64,000 nucleotides of DNA from Nostoc sp. B(2019) (GCF_010091925.1 NZ_WVID01000002.1:232867-296866); one strand, 5' to 3'. Numbered from the stretch's first letter, positions 25,863 through 36,288 are shown. Notes: generated by a model from the letters alone, not told the origin. Numbers and translations are program-made.

Positions 25863-27593
25863 ATGACACAAACAGCCCAGCTTAACCCATCATCAGTCTT
25901 TGTTGTAAGCGGCGGTGCAAAAGGGATTACGGCTGAGTGTACTATCAAATTAGCACAACACCAACCCTGCAAATTCATCCTCCTCGGTCGCTCAGAACTA
26001 TTAGAAACCGAACCTGATTTTGCTCAAAATTGTTTAGAAGATTCCGCATTGAAAAAACGCATCATGGAGAATCTGCTTGCTCAAGGTGAAAAACCCACAC
26101 CCATGAGTGTGCAAAAAATCTATAACAAAATTACCTCCAGCCGTGAAATCAAAAAAACCCTCTCTTCAATTCAACAAACTGGAGCGCAAGCAGAATATAT
26201 TAGTGTCGATGTTACAGATACAGCGGCTTTACAAGAAAAATTGGCTGCTGCTGTGCAACGTTTGGGTACGATTACAGGAATTATTCACGGTGCAGGAAAT
26301 TTAGCTGATAAGTTAATTGAAAAGAAAACAGAACAGGATTTTGAAAAGGTTTACACCGCCAAAGTTCAGGGTTTAGAGAATCTGTTAGCTTGCATTAATC
26401 CTAATCAACTTCAGCACTTAGTTTTGTTTTCTTCCGTAACTGGATTTTACGGGAATATTGGTCAAACTGATTATGCGATCGCTAACGAAATTCTCAATAA
26501 ATCAGCCCATTTAATCAAACAAAACTATCCCGCTTGTCATGTAGTAGCGATCAATTGGGGAGCTTGGGATAGTGGGATGGTGTCGCCGGAACTCAAAAAA
26601 GCTTTTGCGGAAAGAGGAATTGAGGTGATTCCTGTAGAAGTTGGGGCACAAATGCTAGTTAATGAACTGCATCCCGCTCATCATGATAATACACAAGTTG
26701 TGATTGGTAGTCCACTAACTCCGCCTGCAATGGAGTTAGATACTGAACTACGAACCTATCGTATTCGTCGCCAAATGACATTGGAAGCAAATCCATTTTT
26801 GCGGGATCATGTCATTGCTGGGTATCCAGTTTTACCAGCCACTTGTGCAATGACATGGATTATTAATGCTTGTGAGCAACTTTATCCAGGTTATAGGTTG
26901 TTTAGTTACAAAGATTTCAAAGTTTTGAAGGGAATTACTTTCAATGAAAAACTAGCAAAAGAACATATTTTAGAAATTCAAGAAATTTCTAAAGTTAATT
27001 ATCAGAACATCGAAATTAAAGCTCAAATATCGAGCAAAAACCCTGAAGGAAAAGTTCATTACAACTTTAGCGCTCAACTCAATCTCCAGCGAGAAATCCC
27101 CATTGTTCCCACTTATGAATCAATCAATCTTGAACCTGATAATATTATCACCGCTACAGGACAAGATTTTTATCAGAAAGGAGGAGCAACATTATTTCAC
27201 GGCCCAGCTTTTCAGGAAGTTAAACGAGTTTTAAATATTAGCCCTGAAAAGATAACTACAGAATGTCTTTGGCAAGGAATCAGCGAACAGGAACAAGGAC
27301 AATTTCCAGTTCAATGGGTGAATCCATATACAACTGATTTGAGTATGCACGCTTTATGGATTTGGACACAGCATTTCCATCAAGAAGGTTGTTTACCTGG
27401 AAAAGTAGAGAAATTTGAACAGTTTGCAGCTATACCATGCAATGAAACTTTTTATGTTTCTTGTGAAGTAAAAGCCAAAACAGCAAGTAGCGCGATCGCA
27501 AACTTTATCATACACGATGCTCAAGGGCAAATCTACTCACAAATGCTCGGAGCTAATGCGATTATTTGGTCTATGAAATTACTCAAAAGTTAG
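25863..27593 (+). CDS. hglD: HGL synthase subunit, ketoreductase-dehydratase (HglD)
   Basis: Protein of 576 residues in two domains. The N-terminal catalytic ketoreductase (about 10-285) has S-G-G-A-K-G-I-T for NADPH and the SDR Ser191/Tyr204 pair (S-S-V-T-G-F-Y-G ... T-D-Y-A-I-A-N). The C-terminal double-hotdog dehydratase (about 290-576) has His316 in the H-x3-G-x4-P motif and a matching Asp492 in T-D-L-S-M-H. The KR lacks its structural subdomain, which instead ends HglE; the two presumably assemble. AGAGG stands 6-10 bases before the ATG. The symbol follows the hglEGDCAB order of PCC 7120; assignment of letters D or G to this gene is less certain than its function. Confidence 0.82.
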   Translation: MTQTAQLNPSSVFVVSGGAKGITAECTIKLAQHQPCKFILLGRSELLETEPDFAQNCLEDSALKKRIMENLLAQGEKPTPMSVQKIYNKITSSREIKKTLSSIQQTGAQAEYISVDVTDTAALQEKLAAAVQRLGTITGIIHGAGNLADKLIEKKTEQDFEKVYTAKVQGLENLLACINPNQLQHLVLFSSVTGFYGNIGQTDYAIANEILNKSAHLIKQNYPACHVVAINWGAWDSGMVSPELKKAFAERGIEVIPVEVGAQMLVNELHPAHHDNTQVVIGSPLTPPAMELDTELRTYRIRRQMTLEANPFLRDHVIAGYPVLPATCAMTWIINACEQLYPGYRLFSYKDFKVLKGITFNEKLAKEHILEIQEISKVNYQNIEIKAQISSKNPEGKVHYNFSAQLNLQREIPIVPTYESINLEPDNIITATGQDFYQKGGATLFHGPAFQEVKRVLNISPEKITTECLWQGISEQEQGQFPVQWVNPYTTDLSMHALWIWTQHFHQEGCLPGKVEKFEQFAAIPCNETFYVSCEVKAKTASSAIANFIIHDAQGQIYSQMLGANAIIWSMKLLKS

Positions 27594-27609
27594 TAATTTT
27601 CCAGGTTCA

Positions 27610-27653
27610 TAGTGAGCACTTGAGCGCTCAATTCAGCACTAAAGTGCTTACTA
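27610..27653. repeat. Hairpin repeat (TTCAGCACTAAAGTGCT family)
   Basis: TAGTGAGCACTT pairs with AAGTGCTTACTA, enclosing AGCGCT and AGCACT-AA-AGTGCT sub-hairpins. Relative of 14543-14576 with base-pair-preserving changes. It lies just after the hglD stop and could form a structure in the hgl transcript. Confidence 0.65.
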
Positions 27654-27819
27654 CAAACAGTCATTTTCCTTTAACACTCAGTTAGCAAGCTTTCATTGCA
27701 TCTTGACTTGCATTTATTAAGTTTGGGGAACAGCGTAAATCCTACCGTCTCTTAGTTACTTCTTGCCTAATACCCAAACAGGTAAGTTAAATGCCTAGCG
27801 GCTGATGAGGATATAAACA

Positions 27820-30800
27820 GTGGAAAAAATAGCTATCATCGGATTATCTTGTCTATTCCCCGATGCTCAAAATCCTGAAGAATTTTGGCAGAATCTTATT
27901 GCTCAAAAAGATTCGACATCATCTGCAACTTCTGCGGAAATGGGGGTAGACCCGACAATCTTTTACCACCCAGTTAAAGGTACACCAGATAAAACATATT
28001 CCCTCAAAGGCGGATACATCCGCAACTTTCAATTTGATCCATCCGAATACAATCTACCAGCAGAACTTGCAGAAAGCTTGGATGATACCTTTAAATGGTC
28101 ACTCTATGCTGCTAAACAAGCAATTGTCCAAAGTGGTTATTGGGGTAATCAAAATGTTCTCTCCAAATGTGGCGTAATTTTGGGAAATCTCTCATTCCCG
28201 ACAAAATTTTCTAATCAATTATTCTCTCCGATTTACCAGCAAACTATTGCGCCTGCTGTTAGAGAACTTTTGCAGTTTGAAGACTTCGATTTGGCTGGAG
28301 CAACTACAGGTAAAGCATCTTTATACAATGCCATGATATCTGGCTTACCAGCCGCCGTAGTTGCCAGAGCTTTTGAACTATCGCAGATTCATCTATGTCT
28401 AGATGCTGCTTGTTCTTCATCATTTTATGCTATAAAGCTGGCGTCTCATTATTTGCGATCGCACAAAGCTGACGTGATGTTAGCGGGAGCAATTAGTTGT
28501 GCAGATTCTCTATTTGTGCGGATGTTATTTTCTGGTGTTCAAGGATATCCAGAAAATGGTATTAGTTCTCCATTTGATAAGTCATCTAGAGGACTAACTC
28601 CCGCAGATGGTATTGGCATGGTAATGCTGAAAAGATATTCTGATGCTGTGAGAGATGGCGATAATATTCTCGCCACAATCTGCGGTAATGGACTATCAAA
28701 TGATGGCAAAGGTAAACATTTACTTAGTCCAAATTCTAAAGGGCAAACTTTGGCTTTTGAGAGAGCCTATAATGAGGCACAAATTAGCCCTCAAAGTATC
28801 GATTATCTAGAGTGCCATGCCACTGGTACATTACTAGGAGATACCACCGAAGTTAAATCCATAGAAACCTTTTTTGGTCAACATCATGCTACCCCGCAAC
28901 TGGGTTCTGTGAAAGCTAATGTTGGTCACTTGTTAACCGCCGCTGGGATGGTTGGCTTGACTAAGGTGGTTTTGAGTATGGCTCATGGCGTAATTCCGCC
29001 AACTATTAATGTTTCAGATCCTTTAACATCTGAAAGTGGTGTAATTTCCGCCGACAAAATTATCAGGAAGGCTACAGCATGGCCACACAAGAATACATCA
29101 ATTAAACGAGCTGCTGTAAGTGCTTTTGGTTTTGGTGGTACAAATTCCCACCTAATTGTTGAGCAAGGAACTACAACACCAGTTGACTCAATTGCACCGC
29201 TTCCACCAGCCAAAATCGCCATTGTCGGTATGGATGCCTTTTTTGGTGGTTGCAATGGATTAGATGCTTTTGAACGCAGTATTTATGACGGAAAACAGCA
29301 TTTTATTCCCCTACCGCCAAACAGATGGCACGGAATTGAACAGCAAGAAAACTTACTCAAAGAATACGGATTAGCTGAGGGTAAAGCACCAGTAGGGGCA
29401 TATATCAAAGATTTTGATATTGATACTTTAGCTTACAAAATCCCTCCGAATGAAGTTGAAAAGCTGAATCCGCAACAACTGTTATTACTGAAGGTGAGCG
29501 ATCGCGCCCTCAAAGATGCCAAAATTCAAGAAGGTAGTAATGTCGCGGTTATCATTGCCGCAGAAGCAGAATTTTCAGTACATCAGTTACAGCAAAGATG
29601 GAATTCATCTTGGCAAATTCAAGATGGCTTGAACGATGCACAAATTACTTTGCCAGAGGAAAAAATTGCTCAACTAGAAAGTATTGTCAAAGACAGTGTT
29701 CATAATCCAGTAGAACTTGGTGAATATCTCAGTTACATCGCCAACATTATGGCGAGTCGGATTTCCGCACTGTGGAATTTCACCGGGCCGGCGTTCACAG
29801 TCGCGGCGGTGGAAACCTCTGTCCTCAAAGCGTTGGAAGTGGCGCAAATGCTACTAACAACTGGGGAAGTTGATGCTGTAGTTGTTGGTGCTGTTGATTT
29901 AGCAGGCGGTGTGGAAAATGTCTTACTGCGAAACCAATATTCACAAATTAACACTGGTGTCAATACCTTGAGTTATGACCAGAAAGCCGATGGCTGGATG
30001 GTTGGCGAAGGTGCGGGTGCAGTGGTGCTAAAGCGTCACGAAACCGCTCAAGAAAATAATGAACGCATCTATGCAGTCATTGATGCCATTAGCTTTGGAC
30101 AAGCCGATTCAACTTCTATAGATGCGGGAACTGTTAACCAAGTTTGCAACCAAGCTTTCCAAATGGCGGGTATTGACCCCACAGAGGTGAACTATGTAGA
30201 AGTTTGTGGTAGTGGTATTCCCCAAGAAGATGCAGCCGAAATTACAGGTTTACTGCAAGCTTATCCGCCGGTGGGAGATGGTTTACACTGTGCGTTAGGT
30301 AGCGTCAAAGCTAATATCGGTCATACCTATGTAGCTTCGGGAATTGCCAGCCTCATCAAAACCGCTTTGTGTCTGCATTACAGATACATTCCTGCGACTC
30401 CCAACTGGTCTGGCGTCAAAACACCCCAAATTTGGGAAGGTAGTCCTTTCTATGTCGCCACGGAATCAAGACCCTGGTTTCTTCGCAAAGATGGCATACG
30501 CAGAGTCGCAGCAATTAACGGTATGGGCATAGATGGGACTTACGCCCATTTAATCTTGTCAGAAGAACCCGTCCAAGAGGAGCGCAGCAGCAAGTATTTA
30601 CAGCAAATGCCTTTCCATCTCTTCCCCATAGCAGCACAAGATAAATCAGATTTACCTGAGCTGCTGAACAGTCTTCAACATACTATCGAGGATAGTTCTT
30701 CTTTAGCAGCTACAGCTAGTCAAACATTTGCGACTTTTGGACAACATCCTGAAGCAAAATATGCTCTAGCAATTACAGGACGCAACAAAAAAGAATTACT

Positions 30801-32583
30801 CAAAGAAATTGAATCGGCTCGCAAAGGTGTAAACAATGCTTTTGAAAGTGGGACAGATTGGCAAACACCTCTAGGTAGTTATTTTACAGCTAAACCATTA
30901 GGTAAAACTGGAGCTTTAGCTTACGTTTATCCAGCGGCAGTCAATTCTTATATCGGCATTGGTCGCACTGTCTTCCGCTTATTTCCCAAAGTCTTTGAGG
31001 ACTTGAAAAGCAACAATCTTTACAACCGTGCTGCTGATGTTGAGAAACTGGTTTATCCCAGAAGTTTGAATAAATTGTCAACTAGACAATTAGAAACTCT
31101 CGAAAAGCAATTGTTAGATGATTCTCTAGCAATGTTTGAAAGTGAAATAGCTTTCGCCAGATACATGACAGCTATTTTTCGAGATGATTTTCAAGTCAAG
31201 CCACAATGCGTTTTTGGCTATAGCTTGGGTGAAACTAGTATGATGGTTGCCCAAGGAGTTTGGAGTGATTTTGAGGGCGGAAGTAACACTTTAAATTCAT
31301 CTCCGTTGTTTGGAGATAAGTTATCTGGGCCGAAAAATGCTGTACGTGAATATTGGGGATTGACGCCAAACTCACAAAATAATGATTTTTGGAGTACTTA
31401 TGTTCTCATGGCTACTCCATCACAAATCAGGGAATGTATTCAACATGAGAAGCATGTTTATTTAACTCAGATTAATACACCAGAAGAAGTATTAATTGCT
31501 GGGGAGACAGCAGCTTGTAAGCGAGTGATTGAAACTCTGGGTTGCAATTCTTTCCCCGCTCCTTTCGACCATGTGATCCATTGTGAGGCCATGCGATCGC
31601 AATATGAGGAAATTAAGAAGGTAAACACTCTACCATCGCAAAATCTTCCAGGTATTGTATTCTATTCGGCGGCTGATTATCAACCCATAGCACTGGATAG
31701 TGAGGTTATTGCTCACAACATTGCTACAGGATTGTGCCAAGAACTGGATTTTCCCCGATTAGTTAACCGTGTCTACGATGATGGTGTCCGAATATTTCTC
31801 GAAGCGGGTGCTGGTAGTGTTTGTTCTCGATGGATTGATAAAACCCTCGGCAATCAAGAACATATCACAATATCCCTAAATCGTAGAGGTATGGATGATC
31901 ATACTTCGATGGTTAAAGCTTTAGCAAAACTACTCAGCCATCAGGTGAATGTGGATTTATCACCACTGTACAGTCTCACACCACAAACTAGTAACCATAA
32001 AGCAACCTTGAGAACAATTACTCTGGGTGGCAACCCAATTACTCACGCAATTTTAAGTGAAGGAAACCGAAAACTTTTTCAAGATATAGGTGAACAAATT
32101 AGACGCGATTCTCCTTTGGAGAAGCTGCGCCAACGCACCCAAAAACAGCAGCTAAATATACCTAATTTCCGAGAGTTGGAAAAAAATTCTGTGAATGCTG
32201 GTGGGGCGATCGTTCAAGAGAAAAGTAATTCCCATCACATTTTATCATCCAATACTCAACCAGAAGAAGTCAAAACGAAAAATATCATTGATAACGGTTT
32301 TGAACTTAAAGAACAATTACAATCTTCTGAGTTAAGCACAATTGAGCAGCAAATTCCTCAACCTGTTTTTTCTCCACCTGCCATAACCCAAAAACTTGGT
32401 AAATCCATCAGTATGTCCGATTTAAATAAGTCCCAGTATCAAAAGCTAAACTCGAATAATTCAAAGTTAACTAGAGCACATACTGTTTTCTTACAGGCGA
32501 GACAAGACTTTAGTCAGCAAATGAGTGAAATCATTCAATTGCAATTAGCTTGCGCCGAAAATCTGCTTAACGAAAACTCCTAA
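27820..32583 (+). CDS. hglC: HGL synthase subunit HglC (KS - chain length factor - AT)
   Basis: Protein of 1587 residues with PfaC/PUFA-synthase-like order. KS about 1-445 is complete (Cys198 in D-A-A-C-S-S, His333, His370). A second KS fold (about 465-930) is a chain length factor: the active Cys position is Val664 (V-A-A-V-E-T-S), and H-G-T-G-T is replaced by C-G-S-G-I. An acyltransferase fold (about 1030-1360) carries Ser1135 in G-Y-S-L-G-E. The C-terminal 35 residues form a helix (A-R-Q-D-F-S-Q-Q-M-S-E-I-I) that may dock to a partner subunit. KS/CLF pairs set chain length, consistent with C26-C28 products. Start GTG 27820 has GATGAGG upstream. Confidence 0.88.
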   Translation: MEKIAIIGLSCLFPDAQNPEEFWQNLIAQKDSTSSATSAEMGVDPTIFYHPVKGTPDKTYSLKGGYIRNFQFDPSEYNLPAELAESLDDTFKWSLYAAKQAIVQSGYWGNQNVLSKCGVILGNLSFPTKFSNQLFSPIYQQTIAPAVRELLQFEDFDLAGATTGKASLYNAMISGLPAAVVARAFELSQIHLCLDAACSSSFYAIKLASHYLRSHKADVMLAGAISCADSLFVRMLFSGVQGYPENGISSPFDKSSRGLTPADGIGMVMLKRYSDAVRDGDNILATICGNGLSNDGKGKHLLSPNSKGQTLAFERAYNEAQISPQSIDYLECHATGTLLGDTTEVKSIETFFGQHHATPQLGSVKANVGHLLTAAGMVGLTKVVLSMAHGVIPPTINVSDPLTSESGVISADKIIRKATAWPHKNTSIKRAAVSAFGFGGTNSHLIVEQGTTTPVDSIAPLPPAKIAIVGMDAFFGGCNGLDAFERSIYDGKQHFIPLPPNRWHGIEQQENLLKEYGLAEGKAPVGAYIKDFDIDTLAYKIPPNEVEKLNPQQLLLLKVSDRALKDAKIQEGSNVAVIIAAEAEFSVHQLQQRWNSSWQIQDGLNDAQITLPEEKIAQLESIVKDSVHNPVELGEYLSYIANIMASRISALWNFTGPAFTVAAVETSVLKALEVAQMLLTTGEVDAVVVGAVDLAGGVENVLLRNQYSQINTGVNTLSYDQKADGWMVGEGAGAVVLKRHETAQENNERIYAVIDAISFGQADSTSIDAGTVNQVCNQAFQMAGIDPTEVNYVEVCGSGIPQEDAAEITGLLQAYPPVGDGLHCALGSVKANIGHTYVASGIASLIKTALCLHYRYIPATPNWSGVKTPQIWEGSPFYVATESRPWFLRKDGIRRVAAINGMGIDGTYAHLILSEEPVQEERSSKYLQQMPFHLFPIAAQDKSDLPELLNSLQHTIEDSSSLAATASQTFATFGQHPEAKYALAITGRNKKELLKEIESARKGVNNAFESGTDWQTPLGSYFTAKPLGKTGALAYVYPAAVNSYIGIGRTVFRLFPKVFEDLKSNNLYNRAADVEKLVYPRSLNKLSTRQLETLEKQLLDDSLAMFESEIAFARYMTAIFRDDFQVKPQCVFGYSLGETSMMVAQGVWSDFEGGSNTLNSSPLFGDKLSGPKNAVREYWGLTPNSQNNDFWSTYVLMATPSQIRECIQHEKHVYLTQINTPEEVLIAGETAACKRVIETLGCNSFPAPFDHVIHCEAMRSQYEEIKKVNTLPSQNLPGIVFYSAADYQPIALDSEVIAHNIATGLCQELDFPRLVNRVYDDGVRIFLEAGAGSVCSRWIDKTLGNQEHITISLNRRGMDDHTSMVKALAKLLSHQVNVDLSPLYSLTPQTSNHKATLRTITLGGNPITHAILSEGNRKLFQDIGEQIRRDSPLEKLRQRTQKQQLNIPNFRELEKNSVNAGGAIVQEKSNSHHILSSNTQPEEVKTKNIIDNGFELKEQLQSSELSTIEQQIPQPVFSPPAITQKLGKSISMSDLNKSQYQKLNSNNSKLTRAHTVFLQARQDFSQQMSEIIQLQLACAENLLNENS

Positions 32584-32633
32584 AAATGAAGTGTGTATAG
32601 CGTTTCCTGATCTGCTGAGGTACGAATTTATTT

Positions 32634-32665
32634 ATCTGTGTTCATCTGTGTTCATCTGTGGTTAA
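32634..32665. repeat. CATCTGTG short repeats
   Basis: Copies of GTTCATCTGTG in tandem followed by GTTAATCAC, between hglC and hglA. The same unit builds the 21-bp inverted repeat at 36104-36159. Low-complexity cyanobacterial intergenic repeat. Confidence 0.6.
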
Positions 32666-32836
32666 TCACTTCTTTTTGTACCTCACTGAGGTGAGAAACG
32701 CTCTACATCTTTCAGCTTTTATTAGGTATTAGGGACTGGAAAAGAAGCAGAGGAGCAGGAAAAAAATAACAATGCCCAATCCCCAATCCCTAATACCCAA
32801 TACCCAGTCCTGCTTATAATTTGAGGGATAACTGCC

Positions 32837-34507
32837 GTGACAACCGTAGATGCGGTACTCAGTAAACACAATAATGGTCTTGGATTCTCTGCCTATTCTC
32901 ATCACCAAAACCAAGTTTGGAAAGGTTCTTTAGAATCTATATCTTTTGAACAATCAGCCATCAAAGAGAAATTGATGGTATTAGATAAACCTTGCTACAT
33001 CGTGAAAGTTGCCGGAAAAATTGGTGTCACCAACGAAGGCTATTTATCTCCTGTTGAGAATAGCACAACAGCACAAGTAGAACTGTTGACATTTGTACCA
33101 CCAATTCATATTCAACAGCTAGGAGATCCTAATTTTCTCTCCTTTCATGGCGTCAAATATGCTTATGTCACTGGCGCAATGGCTGGCGGTATTGCTTCTG
33201 AAGAAATGGTGATTGCACTCGGTAAAGAGCAAATTTTAAGTTCCTTTGGTGCAGGTGGTTTAACTCCTGAGCGTTTAGAAGCAGCGATTAATCGCATTCA
33301 ACAAGCTTTACCTCAAGGCCCATACACTTTTAATTTAATTCATAGTCCCAATGAACCTGCAATTGAACGACGTGCGGTAGGTTTATACCTCAAATATCAA
33401 GTAAGAACAGTAGAAGCTTCAGCATTTCTCGACTTGACTCCCAACATCGTTTATTACCGTGCTGCTGGACTTAGTTTAAATGACGCTAATCAAATTGAAA
33501 TCAAAAATAAAGTCATTGCTAAAATTTCTCGCCGAGAAGTAGCGACTAAATTTCTCCAGCCAGCACCAGCTAGAATCCTTAAGGAACTTGTTGAGCAAAA
33601 ACTAATTACTGAGTTACAAGCAACTCTTGCAACTAAAGTTCCGATGGCTGATGATATTACCGTCGAGGCTGATTCTGGTGGCCATACAGACAATCGTCCC
33701 TTGGTTTGTTTGTTACCTTCTATTATTTCTTTGCGTGATGAAATTCAAGAACAATATCATTACGAAACACCCGTGAGAATTGGCGTAGCAGGAGGTATTG
33801 CTACACCACAATCAGCTTTAGCAGCTTTTATGATGGGTGCTGCTTATATTATGACTGGCTCAATTAATCAATCATGCGTTGAATCTGGAGCTTGTGAACA
33901 TACTAAGAAATTACTAGCTCAAGCAGAAATGGCTGATGTGATGATGGCTCCAGCCGCAGATATGTTTGAAATGGGTGTAAAACTCCAAGTCCTCAAACGG
34001 GGTACGATGTTCCCCATGCGAGCGCAGAAACTATTTGAATTATATCGAACTTATGACTCGATTGAAGATATTCCTTTACCAGAAAGAGAGAAATTAGAGA
34101 AACAAGTTTTCCGCAAAAGTATTGCTGAAGTATGGGAAGGAACTGCGGCTTATTTGTCGCAAAAAAATCCTGAAAAGCTGGGTAAGGCGGTAAACAATTC
34201 TAAGCTCAAAATGGCTTTAATTTTCCGCTGGTATTTAGGATTATCTTCTCGCTGGTCTAGTTCTGGTGAAAAAGGTCGAGAAGTCGATTATCAAATTTGG
34301 TGTGGCCCGGCGATGGGTAGTTTCAATGACTGGGTGCGTGGTTCTTATCTATCTGAACCCAAAAATCGCCACGTCGTTGATGTCGCTGACCAAATTATGA
34401 CTGGTGCAGTCTTTTTATACCGCATCCAAAGTTTAAAAATTCAAGGACTGCAAATACCTAATTATTACAGTCAGTATCACCCTCGTTCCACACTATTGGA
34501 GAGCTAA
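32837..34507 (+). CDS. hglA: HGL synthase enoyl reductase HglA (PfaD family)
   Basis: FMN-dependent TIM-barrel protein of 556 residues in the 2-nitropropane dioxygenase/PfaD family, the stand-alone enoyl reductase of PUFA synthases. Visible motifs: M-A-G-G-I-A-S near the barrel start, D279-S-G-G-H283 with T-D-N-R-P, V-A-G-G-I-A-T-P at 317-324 (phosphate binding) and A-Y-I-M-T-G-S-I-N-Q. Its task is to reduce the enoyl intermediate at each cycle so the chain is saturated. The start is GTG 32837 with GAGGG 11 bases upstream. Three bases separate its stop from hglB, so the two are tightly coupled. Confidence 0.88.
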   Translation: MTTVDAVLSKHNNGLGFSAYSHHQNQVWKGSLESISFEQSAIKEKLMVLDKPCYIVKVAGKIGVTNEGYLSPVENSTTAQVELLTFVPPIHIQQLGDPNFLSFHGVKYAYVTGAMAGGIASEEMVIALGKEQILSSFGAGGLTPERLEAAINRIQQALPQGPYTFNLIHSPNEPAIERRAVGLYLKYQVRTVEASAFLDLTPNIVYYRAAGLSLNDANQIEIKNKVIAKISRREVATKFLQPAPARILKELVEQKLITELQATLATKVPMADDITVEADSGGHTDNRPLVCLLPSIISLRDEIQEQYHYETPVRIGVAGGIATPQSALAAFMMGAAYIMTGSINQSCVESGACEHTKKLLAQAEMADVMMAPAADMFEMGVKLQVLKRGTMFPMRAQKLFELYRTYDSIEDIPLPEREKLEKQVFRKSIAEVWEGTAAYLSQKNPEKLGKAVNNSKLKMALIFRWYLGLSSRWSSSGEKGREVDYQIWCGPAMGSFNDWVRGSYLSEPKNRHVVDVADQIMTGAVFLYRIQSLKIQGLQIPNYYSQYHPRSTLLES

Positions 34508-34510
34508 AAA

Positions 34511-36013
34511 ATGAGTATAAAACAGAATTGTACCGCAGCAGATATTCAAGTTTTCTTAGTGTCTAACTTAGCAGCTTTGCTAGAGTTAGAAACTAATGAG
34601 ATAGATGTCAAAGAGCATTTAGAAAGCTATGGGTTGGATTCAGCCCAGGCAATGATTCTAGTGAGTAAATTAGAGAAATTGCTGGGATTTCAACCGTCTC
34701 CGCTTCTATTGTGGCATTACCCAAATATTGAAGCTCTTTCGCAGCGTTTAGCTGAAGAATTGCAAGAGAAATCAGAGGTTCAAGACACAGGGAGTGTCAA
34801 CACTGCTGCTCCTGTTCTGAATTTAAAAGCCGAAGCTGTTCTTGACCCTACCATTCATCCTGGTGCTTTAACTAATGTGCCTTTCGGTGAACCCAAGAAA
34901 ATCTTTCTCACTGGAGGAACAGGTTTTTTAGGAGCTTTTTTAATCCAGGGACTACTACAGGAAACTAATGCAGATATATATTGCTTAGTGCGTGCTGCTG
35001 ATGCAGAAGAAGGCAAGAGCAAACTCCAAAAGAATCTGCAACAGTATGCAGTTTGGCAGGAACAGTTTAATTCCAGAATTATCCCCGTTGTCGGCGATTT
35101 ATCTCAGCCACTTTTAGGAATTGGCTCTGAACAGTTTCAAATCTTGGCTGCTAATGTTGATACTATTTATCATAGTGCGGCTTTGCTGAATTATGTTTAT
35201 CCATATTCAGCATTGAAAACAGCTAACGTTCTGGGAACTCAAGAAGTTTTACGATTGGCATGTCTAGTTAAAGTCAAGCCAGTACATTACGTTTCTAGTG
35301 TTGCTGTTTTTGAATCACCTGCTTATGCTGGTAAGGTAGTTAAAGAAGACGATGAATTCAGTCATTGGGAAGGAATTTATCTTGGTTACTCTCAGACTAA
35401 ATGGGTGGCTGAAAAGTTAGTCAAAATTGCGGGTGAACGAGGACTTCCTGTAACTATCTATAGACCGCCATTGATTTCAGGAGATAGCAAAACAGGTATT
35501 TGTAACACCCATGACTTTATCAATCTCATGACCAAAGGCTGTCTGCAAATGGGAAGTTTTCCCGATGTAGACTATATGTTAGATATGTCTCCTGTGGACT
35601 ATGTTAGCAAAGCCATTGTATATCTATCAAAGCAGAAATCATCCATAAACAAGGCTTTTCATTTGCAACATCCTCAACCTATTTCTTTGAAGAACTTAGT
35701 TGAGTGGATACGCTCTTTTGGTTATCCAGTTGAGATGATTCCTTATGAACAATGGCAAGCAGAGTTAATCAATAATGTGTCTTCTGTGGACAATCCTTTA
35801 TATACTCTGCGACCTTTTTTGTTGGAACGTTGGTCTGATGAGCAACTGACCATTCCTGATTTGTACTTGCAAGCCAGAAGACCCCACATTAGCTGTCAAG
35901 ATACTCTTCATGCATTAGCTGGTAGCTCTATTGTTTGTCCAACTATTGACTCTAAATTGTTGATGACTTATACCGCCTATTTGATTCAAAGCGGCTTTTT
36001 GAATGTCGCATAG
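34511..36013 (+). CDS. hglB: HGL acyl carrier protein-thioester reductase HglB (HetM)
   Basis: Protein of 500 residues: an N-terminal ACP (Ser44 in Y-G-L-D-S-A-Q-A carries phosphopantetheine) and a C-terminal thioester reductase of extended-SDR type (G-G-T-G-F-L-G at 135-141; catalytic Tyr293/Lys297 in Y-S-Q-T-K; R-P-P-L-I-S-G). It accepts the finished long acyl chain and releases it reductively, giving the aldehyde or fatty alcohol core of the heterocyst glycolipid. Known as hglB/hetM upstream of hetN in PCC 7120. GGAG precedes the ATG by 9 bases and overlaps the end of hglA. Final gene of the hgl operon, followed by a strong terminator. Confidence 0.9.
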   Translation: MSIKQNCTAADIQVFLVSNLAALLELETNEIDVKEHLESYGLDSAQAMILVSKLEKLLGFQPSPLLLWHYPNIEALSQRLAEELQEKSEVQDTGSVNTAAPVLNLKAEAVLDPTIHPGALTNVPFGEPKKIFLTGGTGFLGAFLIQGLLQETNADIYCLVRAADAEEGKSKLQKNLQQYAVWQEQFNSRIIPVVGDLSQPLLGIGSEQFQILAANVDTIYHSAALLNYVYPYSALKTANVLGTQEVLRLACLVKVKPVHYVSSVAVFESPAYAGKVVKEDDEFSHWEGIYLGYSQTKWVAEKLVKIAGERGLPVTIYRPPLISGDSKTGICNTHDFINLMTKGCLQMGSFPDVDYMLDMSPVDYVSKAIVYLSKQKSSINKAFHLQHPQPISLKNLVEWIRSFGYPVEMIPYEQWQAELINNVSSVDNPLYTLRPFLLERWSDEQLTIPDLYLQARRPHISCQDTLHALAGSSIVCPTIDSKLLMTYTAYLIQSGFLNVA

Positions 36014-36103
36014 TTCATCAAAAGTTGGTCGGAAACTCCATTATCTCATGGACAAGGGATAGCCACCCACCGACTTGGGCATTAGGTCGAGATTTGTTGA
36101 ATC

Positions 36104-36159
36104 AAACCACAGATAAACACAGATGAACACCGATATTTATCTGTGTTCATCTGTGGTTT
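36104..36159. repeat. 21-bp inverted repeat (ACAGATGAACACAGAT type)
   Basis: AAACCACAGATAAACACAGA(T) at 36104-36124 and its reverse complement at 36139-36159, one mismatch, 14-nt loop. It lies between hglB and the bidirectional terminator and could itself form a transcript hairpin. Confidence 0.75.
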
Positions 36160-36251
36160 ATTTTGGTCTTATTCCAATCTTTACAAGAAGTCTATTGAGC
36201 ATTGAGTATCGGTAAAAGTTACCAATGCCCTATGCCCCATCTCCCATGCCT

Positions 36252-36285
36252 AAAAACTTCACGCCACAAGTGGCATGAAGTTTTT
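36252..36285. terminator. Bidirectional terminator between hglB and the RND gene
   Basis: AAAAACTTCACGCCAC-AA-GTGG... forms a 16-bp stem with one G-T pair and a 2-nt loop; a run of five A on the left and five T on the right make it a good rho-independent terminator on both strands. It ends four bases before the stop of the RND gene and lies about 240 bp after hglB. Confidence 0.88.
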
Positions 36286-36288
36286 CAT

